DNA from: an uncultured Prosthecobacter sp.
GTDB taxonomy: Bacteria; Verrucomicrobiota; Verrucomicrobiia; Verrucomicrobiales; Verrucomicrobiaceae
Direction: 5' to 3'
Assembly: GCA_937941745.1 (NCBI GenBank)
Contig: CALDGV010000290.1
Span: 1 to 6,983 of the forward strand
DNA length: 6,983 nucleotides
Shown here: positions 1 through 5,251 of the stretch, piece by piece
Layout of the letters: each line of letters begins with the position of its first letter
How positions within the stretch are numbered: position 1 is the stretch's first letter
Notes under the pieces: generated by a model
Database searches by the model: none
Told to the model about the DNA's origin: nothing
What the model saw: only the letters and a program-made list of their open reading frames with translations
Made by a program: the position numbers and the translations under genes

Positions 1-957
1 GATGACCTGCGGCTCCTCCTTGCCGCCGTCGATCTTGGTGACGTGGCTGGTGTATTTCTTCGCCTTCATCGTGCCGGGGTGCAGCTCGCGCTGGAAGTCG
101 TTCAGGCGGATGGCGAAGGGCAGCTTCCACTTCATGCGGCTGAGGGCCAGGGTGTAGCTGACGTCGCCGGTCTTGACGGTGAAGGGCTCGAACTCGCGCT
201 CCCAGAGGATGCCGCGCTGCTCGGTGCCGTCCTTGAGCTTCACGCTGACCTCGACGGCGGCGGTGTTGGCCTCGTCCTCCTTGGCGTTGGCCACGGTCTG
301 GATGCGGTAGCCGTCGATGGCGGTCTTGTCGCCCTCCTCGGCCTGGACAATGCTGGCATTGCGGCGGTAGCCGGTGACCTGGAACTCGAAGGGCAGATCC
401 TTGGCGAAGAAGGTGCGCGCGCGGCCGGGCTCAAGGTCGGCGAAGTGCTTCATGGGAATGACCATGGCCGTGGCCTCGCCCTTGCCGTCAGCGGTCCATT
501 TGCGCACCTCGATGATGCGCTCGTGGTAGCTCTGATACTGGTCGCTGGTCTGGCCCTCGAAGAGGGGCATGGCGCCCTCGGTCTTGTAGAGGAAGCTGAC
601 GAAGCCGGCCGCCAGCATGAACATGATGGCGACGTGGGAGATGAGCACGCCGAAGGTGCGCCAGCCCTTGCGGATGCGGATGACGGCGCCGCAGAGCATG
701 TTGATGAAGAGCAGCACCATCAGCAGCGCGCCGCCGGGCAGTGGGATGGGCACGAGCATGCCCCAGAGGTTCCAGTCATGGATGAGGACCCAGGACTCGA
801 AATACTTCGCCTGGCTGTCGAGGAGGCCGATGTCCTTCTGCGAGAGGGTGCCGAAGTAGGTGATGATGAGCAGGAAGCTCAGGACGACGATGGCCAGCCC
901 GTAGGAGGACAGGAGGTCGAAGAGCTTGCCGGGGAGGCTTTTGGAAGGGGCGGACAT
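1..957 (-). CDS. resB: ResB-like cytochrome c biogenesis protein (System II), 3' end outside window
   Basis: The frame opens at ATG 955-957 and stays open for 319 codons to base 1, so the C-terminal part and stop are missing. Proteins of this family work with a CcsA/ResC partner in the inner membrane to deliver heme to apocytochromes c outside the membrane. The sequence shows a short cytoplasmic N-terminus and three hydrophobic helices near residues 18-37, 71-96 and 100-124. The third carries a histidine in ISHVAIMF (H109), consistent with the conserved transmembrane histidine of ResB/Ccs1. A large polar, mostly beta periplasmic region follows, including the family-like stretch LPFAIRLNDFQRELHPGT near residues 279-296. 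The gene starts 18 bases after the lipoprotein gene, so the two are probably co-transcribed. A ccsA/resC partner would be expected further downstream, but this cannot be seen. No Shine-Dalgarno sequence precedes the ATG; the leader ends in CCTTCCCCCC. Family assignment is fairly sure; the exact subgroup is not. Confidence 0.85.
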   Translation of the reverse strand, partial: MSAPSKSLPGKLFDLLSSYGLAIVVLSFLLIITYFGTLSQKDIGLLDSQAKYFESWVLIHDWNLWGMLVPIPLPGGALLMVLLFINMLCGAVIRIRKGWRTFGVLISHVAIMFMLAAGFVSFLYKTEGAMPLFEGQTSDQYQSYHERIIEVRKWTADGKGEATAMVIPMKHFADLEPGRARTFFAKDLPFEFQVTGYRRNASIVQAEEGDKTAIDGYRIQTVANAKEDEANTAAVEVSVKLKDGTEQRGILWEREFEPFTVKTGDVSYTLALSRMKWKLPFAIRLNDFQRELHPGTMKAKKYTSHVTKIDGGKEEPQVI

Positions 958-975
958 GGGGGGAAGGCAGAAAGG

Positions 976-1596
976 TTACTGGCCCTGCGGCATGCGCAGG
1001 CGGAGGGAGGTGACGAACTGGTCGAAGGCCTGGGTGTTGGCCTCAACGAGGGCCTTGGGACCCACCATCTTCACAAACAGGCCCGCCTCGCCCATGGCGG
1101 CGACGATGCCGAGCATTCTGTGGTCGGCCTTGGACTCGGTGGCACCGACGCTGGTGTAGGCTCCATCAATGCTGACGTAGGTGCCCTGGATGCCCATGAG
1201 GGTCTTCTTGGGCATCTTGGCCAGCTCCTCCTCGGTGATCTCGGGCTGGCCCATCTGCTTGCGCCAGCGGTTCACGTTTGCCAGCACGCCACCGCCGCCG
1301 CCAGGCAGCAGGGAGAGATAGCATTCCCCTTCCCGGTTCGGACCGAAGGCGAGGTTCACCGGCCGCATCTGGCTGCGCTCCGCCTGCACCCAGCCTGCCG
1401 GGGTCTCCCAGATGAGCTTTTCATCGCCGAAACGCTCCTGCGGGTAGGCACCGACCTTGGGCTTGGCCTCATACTCCGAGATCTCGCGGGTGCGGGTGAT
1501 CTCCATGCGCTGGGAGACGCGCTCACAGGAGCTCAGCAGCGCCGCCAGGAGCAGCGATTTTGCCGCCAGGAAGGCGACGGTAGGAAGAGATTTCAT
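976..1596 (-). CDS. Small predicted lipoprotein of unknown function upstream of resB
   Basis: This encodes a 206-residue protein whose N-terminus looks like a lipoprotein signal: MKS start, hydrophobic SLLLAALLSS, then lipobox L-S-S-C with the acylated cysteine at position 24. The mature part is soluble. It contains a WETPAGWV motif (residues 63-70), a glycine run in LLPGGGGGVLANVNRWR (residues 96-112), and a C-terminal amphipathic segment QAFDQFVTSLRL. That layout vaguely recalls PsbP/Mog1-like small alpha/beta proteins, but this is only an impression. I do not recognise a named family. The stop is 18 bases before resB, which suggests translation from one mRNA and a role near cytochrome maturation or the envelope. 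Start choice is uncertain: in-frame ATGs also lie at 1611 and 1635. The 1596 start gives the most typical signal peptide, and the 1635 ATG sits in the arm of an inverted repeat. None of the three has a clear ribosome binding site. Confidence 0.75.
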   Translation of the reverse strand: MKSLPTVAFLAAKSLLLAALLSSCERVSQRMEITRTREISEYEAKPKVGAYPQERFGDEKLIWETPAGWVQAERSQMRPVNLAFGPNREGECYLSLLPGGGGGVLANVNRWRKQMGQPEITEEELAKMPKKTLMGIQGTYVSIDGAYTSVGATESKADHRMLGIVAAMGEAGLFVKMVGPKALVEANTQAFDQFVTSLRLRMPQGQ

Positions 1597-1634
1597 CGGG
1601 GGGAAACGCATGAGGGGCGGGAGGATTAGCAGCA

Positions 1635-1679
1635 TCCGCCGTGAACGCCACGAAGATACGCGCGGGCACGGACGGCGGA
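1635..1679. repeat. Inverted repeat in the leader of the lipoprotein-resB unit
   Basis: TCCGCCGT (1635-1642) and ACGGCGGA (1672-1679) form a perfect 8-base inverted repeat around a 29-base GC-rich spacer. A competing pairing, CCGTG (1639-1643) with CACGG (1667-1671), is also possible. The element lies between the upstream terminator and the lipoprotein start, where a promoter or 5' leader should be. I found no convincing -35/-10 pair in 1597-1694. In such GC-rich DNA the repeat could be chance. Confidence 0.3.
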
Positions 1680-1694
1680 AGCTCTGCCTGGCTC

Positions 1695-1727
1695 AAAAAC
1701 AGGGGCGGGTTGGAAGCCCGCCCTTGT
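1695..1727 (-). terminator. Intrinsic terminator after the LRR-cytochrome gene
   Basis: On the minus strand, a stem of GGGCGGG with CCCGCCC (1717-1723 with 1703-1709) encloses a 7-base loop. The stem extends outward by further pairs (ACA with TGT) past one mismatch at 1702/1724. It runs into five Ts on the minus strand, which are the A run 1695-1699; the outermost pair uses one of them. It begins 27 bases beyond the stop of the LRR-cytochrome gene, so it should end that transcript and separate it from the lipoprotein-resB unit. Confidence 0.75.
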
Positions 1728-1738
1728 CGTGAGAGGAT

Positions 1739-1752
1739 GGCACTGGAGTGCC
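1739..1752 (-). other. Small hairpin directly after the LRR-cytochrome stop codon
   Basis: GGCACTGGAGTGCC is a short inverted repeat that can fold as a 5-base stem with a 4-base loop. It starts two bases beyond the TGA stop (1755-1757) and precedes the intrinsic terminator hairpin. It has no T tract of its own, so it is more likely a 3'-end stabilising structure or chance than a second terminator. Confidence 0.35.
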
Positions 1753-1754
1753 GG

Positions 1755-3785
1755 TCAGGAGTTCTTGTGGTCTGTGTGGCAGGCCTTGCAGTTCACGGCC
1801 TTCTTGAAGGCCTCAATGCCGGTGGCGTCCTTGGCCTGGATCTTCTTCACCGAAGCGATGAGGGCCTGGCACTTGCTCACCCAGGCAGCCTTGTCGCCCT
1901 TCGGCGGGGTGGCGGCGCAGATGTCCTGGCAGATCTTCAGCATCTGGGCCAGCTCGGCATCCGTGGCCTTGCCTCCAGAGACCTTTTTGCAGAGGGCGTC
2001 GTCAGGCTTGAAGGACTGCTTCATGGCCGTCTTGATGACCTCGCTGCCGCCTGCGGCGGGCTTGGCTGCCGGAGCTGTCTTGGGATCAGCCTTCTTGGGC
2101 TCCTCCTTCTTCGCCGGAGCCGGGGGTGCCGGAGGCGCTGGCGGGGGGGCGGTGAGGGCGGCGATCTCCGCCTCGCTGAGGCCGACATTGACCTTCAAGC
2201 CAGGAAGCTTGCCTTCGAGCGCGGTGGCTCCGGCCTTGGTCACGCCAGTCTGCCAGGCGAAGAGCTTCTTCAGACCCTTGGCTCCGGCCAGCTTGGCGAT
2301 GCCGCCATCGGTGGTCTTGGTGCCGTAGAGGTTGAGGTATTCGAGCTTCTGAAGCCCGGCGAGCTTGTCGAGCACGGCATCACCGACCTTGGTATTTTCC
2401 AGATGGAGACGCTCCAGGTTGGTCATCTTGGCCAGAGTGGCGGCACCGGCGTCAGTGATCTGGCTGCGGGCAAGGTCCACCCAGACCACATGAGCCGCGA
2501 TGGGCTCCAGGAGGGCCAGTTCCTTGTCGCCAAACTTGTCGGCGGCATTGATCACGCTGAGGCGGAGCTGCTCGGTGTCCTGAGCCAGGGGCATGAGGCT
2601 GGCGTTCAGGGCGGTCATCTTGGTGGTCACTTCAGCGACGAGCTTCTTCTCGGCATCCGAGAGCGGCTTGGGCTTTTCTTTTTCAACCTTGGCGACCGGA
2701 GCAGCCTTGGGCAGGCCTTTGGCCAAAAGAGCGGCGAGAGCGCCTTCGACTTCCGGCGTGGGCTTGGCAGCTGCGATGGTGTCCTTGTCCGAAGCACCGC
2801 TGTCGATCCACCACTTCAGGAGGGCAATCTCCTCCTTGGTCAGCTGCGGTTCATCGCTGGGCGCCATGTGCTCATCATCGTCCTCAGGCAGGAGCACGCG
2901 GACCATCATCAGGCTCTCCTTGCTGTTCTTCGGGATGACAGTGTTGTCGCCCTCGCTGCCGCCCTTCATGATGGCGGCGTAGTCGTGAAGCTGAAGCTTG
3001 CCCTTCTTCTTCTCCTCACCGTGGCAGCTCACGCACTTGGCCTGCATGATCGGGGCGATGACAGCCTGATACACCACCGCCTTGGCAGCGATGGCGGGAT
3101 CGAGCTTGGCACCTGCCGCAGGTGCGGCGGCGGGCGCAGCGGACGGTTTGGCAGCCGCAGCAGGCTTGGCAGCAGGGGCGGCAGCCGCCGGAGCGGGAGC
3201 AGCCGCAGCCACCACGGCCACTGGCTTGGCATCGTCCTCAGCGGTCCAGCCGTTGTTGATGTGGGCCTTGGGCAGCTTGGCCCGCAGGGCTGTGACGCCA
3301 GCCTTGGTCACACCGCTCTGCCAGAGGTAGAGGGCATGCAGCTTGGCCAGCCCGGCCAGCTTTGGCAGGCCGGCATCGGTGACTTTCGTGCCGTAAAGAT
3401 TGAGGTATTCCAGCGCCGCGAGACCCTTGAGGTGATCCAGCCCGGCATCCGAGATCCCGGTGTTCTCCAGATGCAGCTCCGTGAGGTTCTTCATCGCGGC
3501 GATCTTGGCCAGGCCTGCATCGGTGACCTTCGTGCGGGCGAGGTCAAGCGAGCTGATCTTGTCGGCGACCGGTGCCAGGGCATCCAGCCCGGCATCCGTG
3601 AAGTCCTTGGCCACATTCAGCGCGGTGAACCGGTAGGTTTTGCCATCCGCAGCGATGGGCATGATGGAGGCGCCGGAGGCATTGATCTTGTCGAGTGCGG
3701 CTTTGAGGGCCGGATCAGCGGCGGGCTGGGCGACGGCGTGCAGGCTCAGGGCGAGGAGGGCCGGAAGCAGCAGGGTTTTCTTCAT
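1755..3785 (-). CDS. Exported LRR / c-type cytochrome fusion protein (LRR-PSCyt1-LRR-heme)
   Basis: This 676-residue protein begins with a type I signal peptide (MKKTLLLPALLALSLHAVA, cleavage near residue 19-20), so it should act in the periplasm. The domains in order are: LRR block at residues 41-180; Ala/Pro/Lys linker at about 188-226; PSCyt1-type cytochrome domain at about 237-332 with heme motif CVSCH (251-255) and likely axial methionine in DDDEHMAPS (M307); second LRR block at 397-536; Pro/Ala/Lys linker at about 546-578; and a helical C-terminal domain ending in CKACH (666-670), six residues before the stop. The LRR units follow an L-x-x-L-x-L-x-x-T-x-[IV]-[TS]-D-A-G-L pattern. Two heme sites imply electron transfer, and the LRRs suggest protein or ligand binding; both roles are inferred. 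The gene lies 93 bases after the DUF2231-cytochrome gene, probably in one transcript, and ends in an intrinsic terminator. The ATG fits the signal peptide. The leader (CCCCCACCACCCC) lacks a Shine-Dalgarno sequence. Confidence 0.9.
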   Translation of the reverse strand: MKKTLLLPALLALSLHAVAQPAADPALKAALDKINASGASIMPIAADGKTYRFTALNVAKDFTDAGLDALAPVADKISSLDLARTKVTDAGLAKIAAMKNLTELHLENTGISDAGLDHLKGLAALEYLNLYGTKVTDAGLPKLAGLAKLHALYLWQSGVTKAGVTALRAKLPKAHINNGWTAEDDAKPVAVVAAAAPAPAAAAPAAKPAAAAKPSAAPAAAPAAGAKLDPAIAAKAVVYQAVIAPIMQAKCVSCHGEEKKKGKLQLHDYAAIMKGGSEGDNTVIPKNSKESLMMVRVLLPEDDDEHMAPSDEPQLTKEEIALLKWWIDSGASDKDTIAAAKPTPEVEGALAALLAKGLPKAAPVAKVEKEKPKPLSDAEKKLVAEVTTKMTALNASLMPLAQDTEQLRLSVINAADKFGDKELALLEPIAAHVVWVDLARSQITDAGAATLAKMTNLERLHLENTKVGDAVLDKLAGLQKLEYLNLYGTKTTDGGIAKLAGAKGLKKLFAWQTGVTKAGATALEGKLPGLKVNVGLSEAEIAALTAPPPAPPAPPAPAKKEEPKKADPKTAPAAKPAAGGSEVIKTAMKQSFKPDDALCKKVSGGKATDAELAQMLKICQDICAATPPKGDKAAWVSKCQALIASVKKIQAKDATGIEAFKKAVNCKACHTDHKNS
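2151..2627 (-). repeat. Second LRR block of the LRR-cytochrome protein (internal duplicate)
   Basis: This encodes residues of roughly 387-545. It aligns without gaps to the first LRR block at a constant offset of 356 residues (1068 bases). Shared landmarks include DLAR (437-440), LHLENT (460-465), LEYLNLYGTK (481-490) and TGVTKAG (513-519). By hand count, 61 of 100 residues are identical over 437-536 versus 81-180. This indicates a within-gene duplication that has since diverged. Confidence 0.85.
3231..3698 (-). repeat. First LRR block of the LRR-cytochrome protein (internal duplicate)
   Basis: This encodes residues of roughly 30-185, the counterpart of the block at 2151-2627. Landmarks are SIMPIAAD (40-47) in the cap, DLAR (81-84), LHLENT (104-109), LEYLNLYGTK (125-134) and GVTKAG (158-163). 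The block ends in a W-containing edge (NNGW, 177-180) before the Ala/Pro linker leading to the PSCyt1 heme domain. Confidence 0.85.
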
Positions 3786-3878
3786 GGGGTGGTGGGGGCT
3801 TTCTAGTCGTGAAATGGCGGAATCGTCGGCGGAGGGAAACGCACTGGAAATGGCTTCCCTTACCCAGGCGCGACAGGA

Positions 3879-5036
3879 TCAAAGTTTGACAGCTTCTTTC
3901 GCTTCGGGCGGAAACTGGGCTTCGGAGACCTTCTGCGTGGCGCTGGCACCGGCCTGAATCCAGTAACGGAGGGCGGCCAGTTCAGCCGGCGTGAGCTGTT
4001 CCTTGCCGTCAGGCGGCATGTGCTCGTCATCATCCAGTGGCAGCAGGATGCGCTGGATGGTCAGGCTGTCATCCGGCTTGCCGGCCACGATGTTGCTGCC
4101 GTTTTCTCCGCCCTTCATGGTGACTTCGTAGTTGTCCAGGCGAAGGTCACCCTTCGACTTCTCCTCATTGTGGCACTTGTTGCACTTGGCCTCGAAGATC
4201 GGCAGGATCACATGCTGGAAAACCAGCTTCTCATTGCCTGCTGGCGTGGCCGCAGGAGCCGGGGGAACTGGAGTGGGCGCAGGAACAGGTGCTGCCGGGG
4301 TTGTCGCTGCCATGGCAGGCGCCGGGACTGCCGGAGTGGCAGGTGCCTGGGGTGCTGGAACTGGCGCAGGCGCTGGGGCAGGCGCAGCCGGTGCCTTGGG
4401 CTTCTCCACGAGGCTGAGCATCCACTTCTCCATGCCCACCATCTGGCTCTTGATAGGTTCAGGAGCATGCTCGGTGAGGAATTTGGAACCATGGCTCATG
4501 TTTCCACCAAAGTGCGCCCCCAAGCCCATGAGGCCGAAGCTGCCGAAAAACACCGCGCGGTAGGCATGCATGAGTTCACGGTTTTCATGGCTCATGGAAA
4601 AGATGCGGATGACCAGCGCCAGCAGCACGCCCGCCGTGCCCACCAGGGCCAGGGTCTGGTGCAGCGTGAAGTTGCCCCCCTCGTAGCCGCCTTCCCTGGA
4701 AAGCATGATGCCTGCCAGCACGGCCAGCACGGAGCCAGCAGAGCCGATCCACAGCGTCAGCAGGGCCGCAGAGCCCAGGCGGGACTCTCCACGGCGCGTC
4801 AGGCAGACAAGTTCCATGAAGCAAAGCACGATCAGCGCCCCCACAGGCAGGTGCAGCAGGATCGGGTGAAAGCGCCCCACAAACAGCACATTGCTGGACG
4901 CTTCCGTCGTGGGATCCTCATAAAGAGGTGGGAAAACCAGCAGCCCCACGACAAAACCTACAATCAAAAGCAGCGAGGTCACCCAGGCCAGGGTGTAGGA
5001 CTTGGGTTCATCTGAGTCAGAAGAATAGGCGGACAT
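3879..5036 (-). CDS. DUF2231-like membrane protein with C-terminal PSCyt1 cytochrome c domain
   Basis: This is a 385-residue inner-membrane protein with five predicted helices near residues 16-36, 52-77, 87-111, 126-147 and 158-178. The motif VGRFHPILLHLPVGALIV (residues 53-70), with H57 and H62, is typical of DUF2231 membrane proteins. Further histidines at H126 and H174 could serve as ligands. A Pro/Ala tether of about 55 residues (212-267) joins the membrane part to a PSCyt1-type domain at about 271-366, with heme motif CNKCH (285-289) and likely axial methionine in DDDEHMPPDG (M340). The heme should face the periplasm. About half of the domain's residues match the PSCyt1 domain of the next gene. 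The likely role is a membrane-anchored electron carrier; partner and substrate are unknown. The gene starts about 140 bases after the porin terminator and probably leads the two-gene cytochrome transcript. No Shine-Dalgarno sequence precedes the ATG. PSCyt1 is sure; DUF2231 is likely. Confidence 0.88.
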   Translation of the reverse strand: MSAYSSDSDEPKSYTLAWVTSLLLIVGFVVGLLVFPPLYEDPTTEASSNVLFVGRFHPILLHLPVGALIVLCFMELVCLTRRGESRLGSAALLTLWIGSAGSVLAVLAGIMLSREGGYEGGNFTLHQTLALVGTAGVLLALVIRIFSMSHENRELMHAYRAVFFGSFGLMGLGAHFGGNMSHGSKFLTEHAPEPIKSQMVGMEKWMLSLVEKPKAPAAPAPAPAPVPAPQAPATPAVPAPAMAATTPAAPVPAPTPVPPAPAATPAGNEKLVFQHVILPIFEAKCNKCHNEEKSKGDLRLDNYEVTMKGGENGSNIVAGKPDDSLTIQRILLPLDDDEHMPPDGKEQLTPAELAALRYWIQAGASATQKVSEAQFPPEAKEAVKL

Positions 5037-5060
5037 GATCGGGATCGGGGTTTGGATCGG
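5037..5060. repeat. Three GATCGG hexamers just upstream of the DUF2231-cytochrome start
   Basis: GATCGG occurs at 5037-5042, 5043-5048 and 5055-5060, all in the same 6-base phase, with one degenerate unit (5049-5054) between. On the coding strand this reads as CCGATC repeats ending at the ATG. It may be a slippage-derived microrepeat or a small operator. No function can be shown. Confidence 0.3.
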
Positions 5061-5135
5061 TCAGGGTTACCAACGCCCATCTGCAAGGCAATCCATCAAC
5101 GGAAACCATGTCGGATCGTGCGAAGATGATGTCGG

Positions 5136-5181
5136 TTTTTGTGTCTGGCACAGGCCTGCCATTTTTTCCAGACCACAAAAA
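5136..5181. promoter_or_regulatory. Imperfect inverted repeat between porin terminator and cytochrome operon
   Basis: TTTTTGTGTCTGG (5136-5148) pairs with CCAGAC-C-ACAAAAA (5168-5181) with a single bulged C at 5174, around a 19-base loop. The right arm includes the A run that supplies the T tract of the porin terminator. The loop region also allows a smaller fold, TGGCA (5146-5150) with TGCCA (5157-5161), followed by six Ts on the plus strand. The element is the main structure in the 140-base region that should hold the promoter of the cytochrome operon. I saw no clean -35/-10 pair there. Confidence 0.4.
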
Positions 5182-5206
5182 ACCCCGCGCCTTTTCAGGC
5201 GCGGGG
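5177..5206 (-). terminator. Strong intrinsic terminator after the porin gene
   Basis: A perfect 9-base GC-rich stem, CCCCGCGCC (5183-5191) with GGCGCGGGG (5198-5206), encloses a 6-base loop. On the minus strand it is followed directly by six Ts (A run 5177-5182). It starts 45 bases beyond the porin stop codon and should largely isolate porin transcription from the cytochrome genes. Confidence 0.92.
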
Positions 5207-5251
5207 CGTCACTCTTCAAATCAAGTCCGCATCCAGCCGGACCGAGCGGGC

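Noticed and set aside
43..1629. 528-codon open frame on the plus strand
   Set aside because: It is antisense to ResB and the lipoprotein, spans both genes and their junction, and has Gly/Ala/Leu/His/Glu-rich composition with no domain or signal. The minus strand carries clear family features.
1597..1635. N-terminal extension of the lipoprotein from the ATG at 1635
   Set aside because: The extra MLLILPPLMRFPP segment makes an atypical signal peptide, and the ATG lies in an inverted-repeat arm. The start at 1596, or possibly 1611, fits better.
1641..3806. 721-codon open frame on the plus strand
   Set aside because: It is a mirror of the LRR-cytochrome gene. Its length reflects the lack of TTA, CTA and TCA codons in the GC-rich gene opposite, and its repeats are just the LRRs read backwards.
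3833..3860. AGGGAA/TTCCCT inverted repeat in the 93-base gap between the cytochrome genes
   Set aside because: It has only six pairs around a 16-base loop and no T tract, so it is too weak to call a terminator or operator.
4231..4404. GC-rich near-repeats resembling a minisatellite or CRISPR-like array
   Set aside because: The pattern follows Pro/Ala codons in the tether, with no constant repeat or spacer length.
4020..5015. 331-codon open frame on the plus strand
   Set aside because: It is antisense to the DUF2231-cytochrome gene. The Arg/Gly/Cys-rich stretch is the Pro/Ala tether read on the wrong strand.
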